Source: DATEJJ01 sp051986465
GTDB taxonomy: Bacteria; Actinomycetota; Actinomycetes; Mycobacteriales; Micromonosporaceae
Assembly (NCBI GenBank): GCA_051986465.1
Contig: JBPYFB010000628.1
Coordinates: 1 to 35,505, forward strand
DNA: 35,505 nucleotides
Direction of reading: 5' to 3'
In this document: one piece after another, positions 1-7,727 of the stretch
Numbering within the stretch: the first letter of the stretch is position 1
Layout: each line of letters opens with the position of its first letter
Program-made: the position numbers and the translations under genes
Notes under the pieces: generated by a model
The model's input: the letters and a program-made list of their open reading frames with translations, nothing else
What the model was told of the DNA's origin: nothing
Database searches by the model: none

Positions 1-50
1 ACCGATCGGGTCAAGGACGTCGACTGCAACTAACCTGCACACGGTTTCCA

Positions 51-80
51 TTGACTCTGGCAGATGCATGCGCCTACCGT
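51..80 (+). promoter_or_regulatory. Possible promoter of the first pectate lyase
   Basis: TTGACT at 51-56 and TACCGT at 75-80 are separated by 18 bases. This fits a sigma-70-like actinobacterial promoter, with transcription starting near 87 and a leader of about 100 bases. The rest of positions 1-143 holds no gene that I can recognise. The call rests on consensus only. Confidence 0.3.
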
Positions 81-143
81 GACGAGGAATGCGCTTTCCT
101 GACGCACCAAATCCATCTACTCGTCCCTTGTAGACATATCCGA

Positions 144-173
144 CCCCGTGCCCGGAGCACCCCGGGCACGGGG
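144..173 (+). promoter_or_regulatory. 12-bp perfect hairpin in the 5' leader of the pectate lyase
   Basis: Arms 144-155 and 162-173 are perfectly complementary around a 6-base loop. The hairpin ends 5 bases before the AGGAGG ribosome-binding site at 179-184. It has no T-tract. It could be the terminator of a gene left of the window, or a leader structure that affects translation or stability of the lyase mRNA. The sequence does not decide between these. Confidence 0.5.
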
Positions 174-188
174 TGAACAGGAGGCAGC

Positions 189-1562
189 ATGCGCCGCCGA
201 CTCATTGCCGCCTGCGCCGCCGGTACCATCGCCCTCGCCGCCGGGGTGGCCTGGGCACTGCCCGCGGCGGCCGGTACCGCCGCGGACCCCTCGCCCCTCG
301 CCCTCAGGCTCGCCCGGCAGGTGCTGCCCGCCGGCGACGGTTGGGCCGCTGACGGCACCGGTACCACCGGCGGGTCCGCCGCCGACGACGCGCACATCTT
401 CGTCGTGCACAACCGCGCCGAACTCGTCGCCGCGCTCGGCGGCGACAACGCCACCAACGCGACCAACGCCACTCCGAAGATCATCTTTGTGAAGGGCCTC
501 ATCGACGGCAACGCCGGACCCGACAACACGCCGCTGACCTGCGCGGACTACGCGGATCCCGGGTACAGCCTCGACGCGTTCCTGGCCGCGTACGACCCCG
601 CGGTGTGGGGCCGGACCAGCAAGCCGAGCGGGCCGCTGGAGGACGCCCGGTCCCGGTCCGCCAAGACCCAGTCCCGCCAGGTAATGATCAACGTCGGGTC
701 GAACACGACCATCGTCGGGCTGCACGGCGCCATGTTCACCGGCGCCAACCTGATGGTCAGCAACGTCACCAACGTCATCGTGCGCAACCTCGACATGCGC
801 GACGCCCACGACTGCTTCCCATCGTGGGACCCGACCGACGGGTCGGCCGGCAACTGGAACTCCGCGTACGACACGCTGTCGGTCATCGGCGCCACACACG
901 TGTGGGTCGACCACGACACGTTCAGCGACGGCACCAACCTCGACGCCAACCAGCCGGTGTACCTCGGCCGCCCGTACCAGGTACACGACGGTCTGCTGGA
1001 CATCACCAAAGGGGCCGACCTCGTCACCGTCTCGTACAGCTACTTCCACGACCACGACAAGACGATGCTGATCGGCTCGACCGACAGCCCCACGTACGAC
1101 GTAGGCAAGCTGCGGGTGACCCTGCACGACAACCGGTTCGAGAACCTCGGACAGCGGGCGCCCCGGGTGCGCTACGGGCAGGTACACGTCTACAACAACC
1201 TGTACCAGATGACGAAGGCGACCGGACCGTTCGCCGCAGACGGCTTCTCCTACTCGTGGGGCGTGGGCAAGAACTCCGCCCTCTACGCGGAGAACAACTA
1301 CGTCTCGCTCGGTGCCGGGGTGGACCCCGCGCAGGTCGTGCACTACTGGGGCGGTACCGCGATGACCGAGGTGGGCACCGTGGTGCGTACCCCCGGCAGC
1401 CGGCCCACCGCCACCAGCCTGCTCGCGGCGTACAACGCCACCGCCAGCACACTCATCGGCACGGACGCGGGATGGACGCCCACCCTGCACACCGCCGTGC
1501 TGCCCGCGATCGCCGTACCGCTCCTGGTGATGGCGACCGCCGGGACCGTCTGCCTGCCCTGA
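189..1562 (+). CDS. Secreted pectate lyase, polysaccharide lyase family 1
   Basis: This 457-residue enzyme should cleave polygalacturonate outside the cell by calcium-dependent beta-elimination. An Arg-rich N-terminus, a hydrophobic stretch and A-A-A-G give a Sec signal peptide of about 28 residues. The body shows the parallel beta-helix signatures of PL1: VWVDHD at 238-243, the GLLDITKGAD segment with HDHDK after it, and the catalytic R-x-P-x-x-R at 323-328 (RAPRVR). The C-terminal GWTPTLH motif is also usual for actinobacterial PL1 enzymes. The ATG has AGGAGG 4 bases upstream. A second PL1 gene follows 75 bases downstream on the same strand, so the two may be co-expressed for pectin use. 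The family call is firm; exact substrate (methylated or not) is not visible. Confidence 0.93.
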   Translation: MRRRLIAACAAGTIALAAGVAWALPAAAGTAADPSPLALRLARQVLPAGDGWAADGTGTTGGSAADDAHIFVVHNRAELVAALGGDNATNATNATPKIIFVKGLIDGNAGPDNTPLTCADYADPGYSLDAFLAAYDPAVWGRTSKPSGPLEDARSRSAKTQSRQVMINVGSNTTIVGLHGAMFTGANLMVSNVTNVIVRNLDMRDAHDCFPSWDPTDGSAGNWNSAYDTLSVIGATHVWVDHDTFSDGTNLDANQPVYLGRPYQVHDGLLDITKGADLVTVSYSYFHDHDKTMLIGSTDSPTYDVGKLRVTLHDNRFENLGQRAPRVRYGQVHVYNNLYQMTKATGPFAADGFSYSWGVGKNSALYAENNYVSLGAGVDPAQVVHYWGGTAMTEVGTVVRTPGSRPTATSLLAAYNATASTLIGTDAGWTPTLHTAVLPAIAVPLLVMATAGTVCLP

Positions 1563-1637
1563 CCTGATCCATATCCACCGCAGACCCGGGTCGCGACACC
1601 CGGGCGGACCGCCACGCCCCGACACGGGAGAGGAACC

Positions 1638-3230
1638 ATGAACAGACATCGCAAAATGGCACTGCTCGCGGCGGCCGCCGCCGGTGCGCTCGCTGCGGGC
1701 AGCGCGTTGCTGTTCGCACCCGCGGCCTCGGCCGCCACACTGTTCAGCGACGACTTCGAGTCCGGCCTCGCCAGCACCTGGTCGAAGTCGGGCGGCAACT
1801 GGGTGATCGCCACCGACGGCAGCAGCGTGCTGCAGCAGAACAACACCACGAGCGCCCTGGCGCGCGAGTTCAACGGCTCCACGAGCTGGACGGACTACAC
1901 ACTCCAGGCGCAGGTCAAGCCGTTGTCGATCGGCAGCGGCGGGTACGCCGGCATCGCCGCGCGGGCCAACAGCAGCACCACCTTCTACCGGCTCGCGCTG
2001 CTGTCCGGCCAGGCCCAGCTGCAGGCGGTCAACAGCGGCTCCATCACGGTGATCGGCTCGCGGTCCATGACCGTCTCCACCGGTACCTGGTACACGCTGC
2101 GCGTCGACGTCTCCGGCAGCACGGTGACCGGCTTCGTCAACGGCACCCAGTTCGCCTCCGGTACCAGCACGCTGATCAGCGCCGGGCGCATCGGGCTGCA
2201 GACCAACCTGGCGACCGCGAACTTCGACAACGTGTCGGTCAGCTCGGTCGGCACGCAGCCGAGTTCGGGACCGAGCACCGCACCGAGCTCGGCGCGGCCG
2301 AGCCCGTCGCCGAGCGGGTCCACGCCCACCTCGAGCCCGCCACCGGCCGGAACCATCGAGGGGTACGCGATGGTCAACGGCAGTACGACCGGTGGCGCCG
2401 GCGGCCCGACAGTAACGGTGAGCACGCTGGCCGACCTCATCTCGGCCGGCAGCTCGAGCACCACGCAGACCGTACGCGTCAGCGGCAACTTCACCTGCTC
2501 CGCCGATGTGCGGCTGGCCTCCAACAAGACGATCCTCGGCGTCGGCTCCAGCTCCGGCCTGACCGGCTGCGGGCTGAACATGAAGGGCGTGAACAACGTC
2601 ATCGTGCGGAACATGAAGATCGCCAAGGTACCGGCCACCAACGGCAACGGCGACGCGATCCACATCGAGAGCTCCACGCACCTGTGGATCGACCACAACG
2701 ACCTGTCCAGCGACACGTCGCACGGCACCGACTTCTACGACGGGCTGCTGGACATCACGCACGCCGCCGACTTCATCACGGTGTCCTGGAACCTGCTGCA
2801 CGACCACATCAAGTGCTCGCTCATCGGGCACAGCGACAGCAACGCCTCCGAGGACACCGGGCACCTGCACGTGACCTACCACCACAACTGGTTCAACAAC
2901 TGCGACCAGCGGATGCCCAGCCTGCGCTTCGGTACGGGCCACGTGTACGACAACTACTACGTCAACGGCACGACCGGCATCCACTCCCGGATGGGCGCGC
3001 AGATGCTCGTACAGAACAACGTCTTCCGGAACGTCGGCACCCCGATCGAGACGACGAAGGACAGCAGCGTCGACGGCTTCGTCAACCAGTCGGGCAACGA
3101 CTTCGGCGGTGGCACCAACCTGATCACCCAGACGGGTTCGTTCACCAGCCCGCCGTACAGCTTCCACCTCGACGCGACCGCGAACGTCATCAGCCTGGTG
3201 ACCGCGGGCGCGGGTACCGGCAAGATCTGA
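1638..3230 (+). CDS. Secreted modular pectate lyase (LamG-like domain plus PL1)
   Basis: The protein has 530 residues in three parts. Residues 1-33 are a Sec signal peptide ending A-S-A-A. Residues about 35-205 form a concanavalin/laminin-G-like beta-sandwich (begins FSDDFESG, contains NFDNVSV near its end), probably carbohydrate binding. A Ser/Pro/Thr linker at about 206-235 leads to a PL1 catalytic domain from about 236 to the end. The PL1 domain carries LWIDHN near 348-353 and the catalytic R-x-P-x-x-R at 425-430 (RMPSLR). GGGAGAGGAACC precedes the ATG. It differs from the first lyase by its accessory domain and a shorter catalytic part, so the pair are probably complementary pectinases rather than a recent duplication. 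The binding specificity of the N-terminal domain is inferred only. Confidence 0.92.
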   Translation: MNRHRKMALLAAAAAGALAAGSALLFAPAASAATLFSDDFESGLASTWSKSGGNWVIATDGSSVLQQNNTTSALAREFNGSTSWTDYTLQAQVKPLSIGSGGYAGIAARANSSTTFYRLALLSGQAQLQAVNSGSITVIGSRSMTVSTGTWYTLRVDVSGSTVTGFVNGTQFASGTSTLISAGRIGLQTNLATANFDNVSVSSVGTQPSSGPSTAPSSARPSPSPSGSTPTSSPPPAGTIEGYAMVNGSTTGGAGGPTVTVSTLADLISAGSSSTTQTVRVSGNFTCSADVRLASNKTILGVGSSSGLTGCGLNMKGVNNVIVRNMKIAKVPATNGNGDAIHIESSTHLWIDHNDLSSDTSHGTDFYDGLLDITHAADFITVSWNLLHDHIKCSLIGHSDSNASEDTGHLHVTYHHNWFNNCDQRMPSLRFGTGHVYDNYYVNGTTGIHSRMGAQMLVQNNVFRNVGTPIETTKDSSVDGFVNQSGNDFGGGTNLITQTGSFTSPPYSFHLDATANVISLVTAGAGTGKI

Positions 3231-3254
3231 TCGCCTGAGCCGACCCTGCCGGCC

Positions 3255-3683
3255 TCACCGCAGTGCCGTGGCGCGCCGCGCGACCTCGCGCAGCACCAGC
3301 CCGGCGGTGGCGAGGTCGGCAGGGTCGAACCCTTCGTAGAGCCGGGCGGTGAGCGCGACCGCCGCCTCGGACAGCGCGCGCTGGCGCGCCGCGCCGGCCT
3401 CCGTCAGTCCGATGTGGACGGAGTCGAGCTCGACGTAGCCGCGCGCCGCCGTCCGCTCCAGCAGCCGGTCGGTGGCGTCCGGGTGTTGGGCGAGCGCGGC
3501 GGCGAGCGTGTCGCGCAGGTCCTGCCGGGCGCTCGTCCCGCCCCGCAGGCTGAGCATCCGCAGCACGACCGACTCGGGGAAGTCGCTGCCCTCGCGGGCG
3601 AGCACCCCTTCGAGCAGGGCGCGGGTGGCGGCCGCCGCAATGCCGATGTCCTGCCCGTTGACGGGCGGCGTGGTGGTGGTCAT
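3255..3683 (-). CDS. Small winged-helix protein paired with a MarR regulator
   Basis: This 142-residue protein starts inside the stop codon of the upstream MarR gene (ATGA, 3683-3680) with GGAGGGAG just before it, so the two are translationally coupled. No domain is certain. The second half (LLERTAARGYVELDS, then GLTEAGAARQRALSEAAVAL) resembles the wing and dimerisation helices of MarR proteins, and the end (DPADLATAGLVLREVARRA) matches the usual MarR C-terminal helix. The DNA-recognition helix is less clear. It may be a second DNA-binding subunit forming a heterodimer with its neighbour, or a modulator of it. Its stop is 24 bases from the stop of the convergent pectate lyase. Confidence 0.7.
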   Translation of the reverse strand: MTTTTPPVNGQDIGIAAAATRALLEGVLAREGSDFPESVVLRMLSLRGGTSARQDLRDTLAAALAQHPDATDRLLERTAARGYVELDSVHIGLTEAGAARQRALSEAAVALTARLYEGFDPADLATAGLVLREVARRATALR

Positions 3684-4135
3684 CGCGATTCTCCCTCCAG
3701 CAAAGTCCGTAGCGTGTCCGCGAACTCCCGGGTGCGCCGGGCACGGGTGCCGCCCAGTGGCCCGGTCAGCTCCTCCTGCAGCGCGCCGACCGTGCGCACC
3801 GCCTCGCCCACCACCTCGGTGCCGCGCCCGGTGAGCGCCAGCGCGACCGCCCGGGTGTCGGCCGGGTGCTCGGCGCGCACCACCAGCCCGGCCTGTTCCA
3901 GCGCGCGGGCCAGCTTCGACACGTAGATGGGGTCCAGCCCGGTCACATCGGCCAGCTCGCGCTGGCTGGGCTGGCGCCCGGCGCGCGAGATGCCGTAGAG
4001 CGAGGCGAGCAGCGAGTACTGCGCGTGGGTGAGGCCGAGGTGGGCCACGGCGCGGTCCACCGCCGCCCGCCACTTCATGGACAGGCGCCACACCAGATAG
4101 CCGACGGTCATCTCGGCCGGCTCGCGGCTCGACAT
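3680..4135 (-). CDS. MarR-family transcriptional regulator (leaderless)
   Basis: The 151-residue protein has the MarR winged-helix layout: N-terminal dimer helix (VGYLVWRLSMKWRAAVDRAV), HTH with QRELADVTGLDPIYVSKLARALEQAGLV, the wing with R-A-E-H-P-A-D-T-R-A, then LTGRG and a long C-terminal helix. Start choice: ATG at 4135 has no ribosome-binding site, but lies exactly 6 bases after a TACGCT -10 box whose TTGCCA -35 is 17 bases upstream, so a leaderless mRNA is likely. ATG codons at 4165 and 4150 would lie inside the promoter. The gene is followed with ATGA overlap by a small winged-helix protein. No effector or target other than its own promoter can be named. Confidence 0.87.
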   Translation of the reverse strand: MSSREPAEMTVGYLVWRLSMKWRAAVDRAVAHLGLTHAQYSLLASLYGISRAGRQPSQRELADVTGLDPIYVSKLARALEQAGLVVRAEHPADTRAVALALTGRGTEVVGEAVRTVGALQEELTGPLGGTRARRTREFADTLRTLLEGESR

Positions 4136-4141
4136 GCGGAT

Positions 4142-4175
4142 AGCGTACATGGCTACTATGTCCATGGCAACTATG
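4142..4175 (-). promoter_or_regulatory. Leaderless promoter with direct-repeat operator for the MarR pair
   Basis: On the minus strand TTGCCA (4170-4165), a 17-base spacer, and TACGCT (4147-4142) form a good promoter ending 6 bases before the ATG at 4135. Overlying it are two 13-base direct repeats, 4148-4160 (CATGGCTACTATG) and 4163-4175 (CATGGCAACTATG), differing at one position and spaced by 2 bases. Their centres are 15 bases apart and they cover the -35 and spacer. This is where an autorepressing MarR dimer would be expected to bind. Confidence 0.65.
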
Positions 4176-4224
4176 CCGCGAAGTCGTGGAAGCCCTGGTG
4201 GCGCCCGTTCCCCCCGGGTGCCGC

Positions 4225-5298
4225 TCAGCCCTCGGCCGGCGGCGGCCCCATGCTGTCGCGGCGGATGAGCTGCGCGGCGACCTGCTCGACGTGCGGCACG
4301 GCGGGCGGCCCGTCGGACAGTGCCAGGTTCATCGCGCGGATGCCCATCTCGACCAGGGGCAGGCGGACGGTGGTCAGCGCGGGGATCACGTCGCGGGCGA
4401 CGGGTACGTCGTCGAAGCCGGCCACCGACATGTCCCCCGGTACGGCAATGCCGCGCTCGCGCAGCGCGGCGAGGGCGCCCACCGCCATCGAGTCGTTCAG
4501 CGCGAGGATCGCGGTGAGCCCCGGCTCGACGGCGAGCAGCTCCTCGGTGGCCGCGACGCCGCCGTCCCGGCTGAAGTCGCCATACACGATGCGCCGCGCG
4601 GGCAGCTGCCGGCCGGTCTCCCGGGCCGCGCGGCGCACGCCGGCCAGGCGGTCGGTGGTCGTGGTCAGCACCCGAGGCCCGGCGATCACGCCCACCCGGC
4701 GGTGGCCGAGGCCGAAGATCTCGGTGCCCAGCAGGTATGCGCCGTCCTCGTTCGCCGGCACCACGGCGTCCCCGACCATCTCGTGCCGGCCGATGACCGC
4801 GACCCGCCCGCCGGTCTGCTCGTACGCGCGCAGCTTGGCGTTGAAGTCCCGGGTGAACCGGGTGTCGTGGTACCCGGAGCCGGCCAGGACGATCGCCGCT
4901 ACCTGCTGGGCGCGCAGCAGCTCGACGTACTCCAGCTCGCGTACCGGGTCGCGGTAGCTGTTGCAGATCACGGTCAGCCGACCGTGGTCGGTCGCGACCC
5001 GCTGCAGGCCACGGGTGATCTCGGAGAAGTACGGGTCGGAGACGTCGTGCACGATGACGCCGACCGCGTTCCGCTTGGGGCGGGCCAGGCTCTGCGCGTG
5101 CGCGTTGGGTACGTAGCGCAGTTCCTCGACCGCGCGCAGCACCCGTACCCGCAACTCCTCGGCCACGTGCTTGGCGCTGCCGTTGATGACGCGCGAGGCG
5201 GTGGACGGCGAAACCCGCGCCCGGCGCGCCACGTCGGCGAGCGTCACCGCGCCCGGAGGGGCCTGTTCCACGTCCGGCCGGCCGGCCTTTTGTGCCAT
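4225..5298 (-). CDS. LacI-family transcriptional regulator
   Basis: The protein has 357 residues. Residues 18-40 (VTLADVARRARVSPSTASRVING) are a classic LacI HTH, followed by the hinge helix (NAHAQSLA) and a periplasmic-binding-protein-like sugar domain with VGVIVHDVSDPYFSEI, the ILALNDSMAVGAL segment and the VAGFDDVPVA motif near the C-terminus. It is divergent from the dehydrogenase/DUF993/isomerase operon, and a 14-bp perfect palindrome of LacI type lies between them, so it most likely represses that operon until a sugar or intermediate binds. The ATG at 5298 lies 7 bases after TACGCT (5311-5306) and lacks a Shine-Dalgarno, so it is probably leaderless. The ligand is unknown. Confidence 0.93.
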   Translation of the reverse strand: MAQKAGRPDVEQAPPGAVTLADVARRARVSPSTASRVINGSAKHVAEELRVRVLRAVEELRYVPNAHAQSLARPKRNAVGVIVHDVSDPYFSEITRGLQRVATDHGRLTVICNSYRDPVRELEYVELLRAQQVAAIVLAGSGYHDTRFTRDFNAKLRAYEQTGGRVAVIGRHEMVGDAVVPANEDGAYLLGTEIFGLGHRRVGVIAGPRVLTTTTDRLAGVRRAARETGRQLPARRIVYGDFSRDGGVAATEELLAVEPGLTAILALNDSMAVGALAALRERGIAVPGDMSVAGFDDVPVARDVIPALTTVRLPLVEMGIRAMNLALSDGPPAVPHVEQVAAQLIRRDSMGPPPAEG

Positions 5299-5305
5299 GG
5301 CCAGC

Positions 5306-5311
5306 AGCGTA
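5306..5311 (-). promoter_or_regulatory. -10 box of the leaderless lacI-family gene
   Basis: TACGCT on the minus strand, 7 bases before the ATG at 5298. No convincing -35 is visible. Confidence 0.45.
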
Positions 5312-5336
5312 CCGGCAACGCCACATGGGATGGGAC

Positions 5337-5366
5337 TTGCCGCAGTCAGTGGCCGCGATCTATTGT
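5337..5366 (+). promoter_or_regulatory. Promoter of the sugar operon
   Basis: TTGCCG at 5337-5342, an 18-base spacer, and TATTGT at 5361-5366 form a good housekeeping-type promoter. The expected start near 5373 falls inside the LacI-type palindrome at 5372-5385, which is an ideal place for repression. Confidence 0.6.
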
Positions 5367-5371
5367 CCTTG

Positions 5372-5385
5372 GGAAAGCGCTTTCC
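5372..5385. promoter_or_regulatory. LacI-family operator, perfect 14-bp palindrome
   Basis: GGAAAGCGCTTTCC is a perfect palindrome with the central CG typical of LacI/CcpA-family operators. It sits between the divergent lacI-type gene and the three-gene operon, over the predicted +1 of the operon. By position it should be the operator for the neighbouring regulator, and might also serve autoregulation. Confidence 0.8.
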
Positions 5386-5442
5386 TTCGTGGCCGCCGCC
5401 CCGCGCGTACCCTCGGCGCACGGAGGACGACAGGGAGGTGCG

Positions 5443-6582
5443 ATGGCACGCAGGCCCATCGGGATCGTGCTCAACGGCGTTACCGGACGGATGGGGTACC
5501 AGCAGCATCTGGTCCGCTCGCTGCTCGCGATCCGGGAACAGGGCGGGGTACCCGCGGCCGACGGCGACCTCATCTGGCCCGAGCTGGTGCTCGTCGGGCG
5601 CTCCGCGGAGCGGCTGGCCGACATCGCCGGCCGGCACGGGCTGTCCGACTACACCACCGATCTCGGCGCCGCGCTGGCCCGGCCGGACGTGGAGATCTAT
5701 TTCGACGCGCTGACCACGCGCGAGCGGGACAAGGCGGTGCGCCAGGCACTCGAGGCGGGCAAGCACGTATACACCGAAAAGCCGCTGGCCGAGTCGTCCG
5801 ACGCCGCGCTGGAGCTGTGCCGGCTCGCGGCCGCCGCCGGGGTGCGTCACGGCGTGGTGGCGGACAAGCTCTTCCTGCCCGGCCTGCGCAAGCTCAAGCG
5901 CCTCGTCGACGGCGGCTTCTTCGGCCGGATCCTGTCGGTGCGCGGCGAGTTCGGCTACTGGGTCTTCGAGGGCGACTGGCAACCGGCGCAGCGCCCGTCA
6001 TGGAACTACCGGGCCAGCGACGGCGGCGGCATCACGCTGGACATGTTCCCGCACTGGCACTACCTGCTCGAAGACATATTCGGCCGGGTACGCGCGGTCA
6101 CCGCGCACATCGCCACGCACATCCCGCGCCGCGTCGACGAGCGCGGCGAGGCGTACCAGGCCACCGCGGACGACGCCGCCTACGCGATCCTGGAGCTGGA
6201 GGGCGGGATCGTGGTGCAGATCAACTCCTCGTGGGCGGTACGGGTACGCCGGGACGAGCTGGTCGAGTTCCAGGTCGACGGTACCGAGGGCTCAGCCGTG
6301 GCGGGGCTGCGCGAGTGCGTGGCGCAGCACCGGTCGGCGACGCCGCGCGCGGTGTGGAACCCGGACGTGCCCGACCCGCAGGACTACCGCGCGCACTGGC
6401 AGCCGGTACCCGACAACGAGGCGTTCGACAACGGCTTCAAGCTGCAGTGGGAGGCGTACCTGCGCCACGTGGTGGACGGCGCCCCGTTCCCGTGGACCTT
6501 CGACGCGGCCGCCCGCGGCGTGCGCCTGGCCGAGCTGGCACTGCGCTCGGCCAGGGAAGGCTGCCGGCTGGAGGTCCCGTAA
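5443..6582 (+). CDS. Gfo/Idh/MocA-family sugar dehydrogenase
   Basis: This 379-residue protein is a cytoplasmic NAD(P)-dependent dehydrogenase of the Gfo/Idh/MocA family. The N-terminus (GIVLNGVTGRMGYQQH) is the Rossmann nucleotide loop, in a variant spelling for the family. The family E-K-P motif is at 112-114 (VYTEKPLA), where Lys113 is the usual catalytic/cofactor residue. The C-terminal half has the alpha/beta substrate domain with DGGGITLDMFPHWHYLLED, which holds the usual active-site D...H pair. AGGGAGGTGCG precedes the ATG. The stop (TAA) overlaps the next ATG by one base, so translation is coupled with the DUF993 protein. The pathway is a sugar or polyol oxidation; the substrate cannot be read from the sequence. 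Confidence 0.92.
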   Translation: MARRPIGIVLNGVTGRMGYQQHLVRSLLAIREQGGVPAADGDLIWPELVLVGRSAERLADIAGRHGLSDYTTDLGAALARPDVEIYFDALTTRERDKAVRQALEAGKHVYTEKPLAESSDAALELCRLAAAAGVRHGVVADKLFLPGLRKLKRLVDGGFFGRILSVRGEFGYWVFEGDWQPAQRPSWNYRASDGGGITLDMFPHWHYLLEDIFGRVRAVTAHIATHIPRRVDERGEAYQATADDAAYAILELEGGIVVQINSSWAVRVRRDELVEFQVDGTEGSAVAGLRECVAQHRSATPRAVWNPDVPDPQDYRAHWQPVPDNEAFDNGFKLQWEAYLRHVVDGAPFPWTFDAAARGVRLAELALRSAREGCRLEVP

Positions 6583-7727
6583 TGTCGTGGGTCAGGTTGC
6601 CGGGCGGGCGGCGGTACGAGCTGCGCGGCGGCACCGGGTACCCGCCCGGCGCCCCGCCGCGCGAGCGGGTCGCGTACGCGGCCGCGCACGTGGTCGCCGA
6701 CCCGCTCGCGGAGAACGTCCCGGGCGCCCCGGCGGTCCTCGACTGGGACGCCACGCTCGCGTTCCGTGACCACCTGTGGCGGTATGGGCTGGGCGTCGCG
6801 GAGGCGATGGACACCGCCCAGCGCGGTATGGGCCTGGACTACCCGGCGACCCGCGAGCTGATCGGTCGCAGCGCCGAGCGGGCCCGGGCGGCCGGCGGGC
6901 TCATCGCGGCCGGCGTCGGTACCGACCAGCTGCCGCCCGGCCCGGCCACCCTGGAACAGATCGCTCGCGGGTACGCCGAGCAGCTGGCCGACGTGCTGGC
7001 GGCGGGCGCGACGCCGGTACTGATGTGCAGCCGGCATCTCGCCAAGGCCGCCCGCGCCGCCGACGACTACCTGTCCATCTACAGTGGACTCATCGAGCAG
7101 TCCACCAGCCCGGTGATCCTGCACTGGCTGGGCCCCATGTTCGACCCCGAGCTCGCCGGGTACTGGGGCGCCGCGGACCCGGGTACCGCCGGCGCCACGG
7201 TGCTGGAGCTCATCAAGGCGCACCCGGAGAAGGTGGACGGCATCAAGCTGTCCCTTCTGGACAGTGCGTACGAGGTGTCGTTGCGCGCCGCGCTCCCCTC
7301 AGGCGTCCGCCTCTACACCGGCGACGACTACCACTATCCGGAGCTCATCAGGGGCGATCCGGCCGGCCACTCGCACGCGCTGCTCGGCGTCTTCGACTCC
7401 ATCGCCCCGGTCGCCGCCGCCGCCCTGCGCGCGCTGGACGACGGCGACACCGACCGGTACGACGCGCTGCTCGCGCCGACCGTCCCGCTCGCCCGGCAGC
7501 TGTTCGCCCCGCCGACCCCGTTCTACAAGACCGGTGTGGTGTTCCTCGCCTGGCTCGCCGGCCACCAGGAGCACTTCACGATGGTCGGCGGGCTGCAGGC
7601 CGGCCGCTCCCCCGCGCACCTGGCCCGGCTGCTGGTCCTCGCCGACGAGGCCGGCCTGCTGCCCGACCCGGAGCTGGCCGCGGCGCGGGCGCGGGCGTAC
7701 TTCACCACGTCGGGGGTGAGTCAGTGA
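6582..7727 (+). CDS. DUF993 protein, dihydrodipicolinate-synthase-like aldolase
   Basis: The 381-residue protein matches the DUF993 family as I remember it: RVAYAAAHVVADPL near the start, GVAEAMDTAQRGMGLD, PVILHWLGPMFDPELAGYW, VDGIKLSLLD, YTGDDYHYPELI and FYKTGVVFLAWLAGHQ. The family is a (beta/alpha)8 barrel related to dihydrodipicolinate synthase/N-acetylneuraminate lyase, and Lys222 in VDGIKLS sits where the Schiff-base lysine is expected. That would make it an aldolase or dehydratase acting on an oxidised sugar from the upstream dehydrogenase. The start overlaps the previous stop (TAATG), and its stop overlaps the next start (GTGA, 7724-7727). The reaction itself is an inference from the fold; no member function is certain to me. 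Confidence 0.85.
   Translation: MSWVRLPGGRRYELRGGTGYPPGAPPRERVAYAAAHVVADPLAENVPGAPAVLDWDATLAFRDHLWRYGLGVAEAMDTAQRGMGLDYPATRELIGRSAERARAAGGLIAAGVGTDQLPPGPATLEQIARGYAEQLADVLAAGATPVLMCSRHLAKAARAADDYLSIYSGLIEQSTSPVILHWLGPMFDPELAGYWGAADPGTAGATVLELIKAHPEKVDGIKLSLLDSAYEVSLRAALPSGVRLYTGDDYHYPELIRGDPAGHSHALLGVFDSIAPVAAAALRALDDGDTDRYDALLAPTVPLARQLFAPPTPFYKTGVVFLAWLAGHQEHFTMVGGLQAGRSPAHLARLLVLADEAGLLPDPELAAARARAYFTTSGVSQ

Noticed and set aside
117..3167. A 1016-codon open frame antisense to both pectate lyases
   Set aside because: It has no ribosome site, is made of Val/Gly/Arg/Ala low-complexity sequence, and lies opposite two certain genes. It exists because high-GC third positions remove stop codons on the other strand.
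4148..4165. ATG 4165 or 4150 as start of the MarR gene at 3680
   Set aside because: Both lie within the promoter (-35 to -10). ATG 4135 has the standard 6-base spacing.
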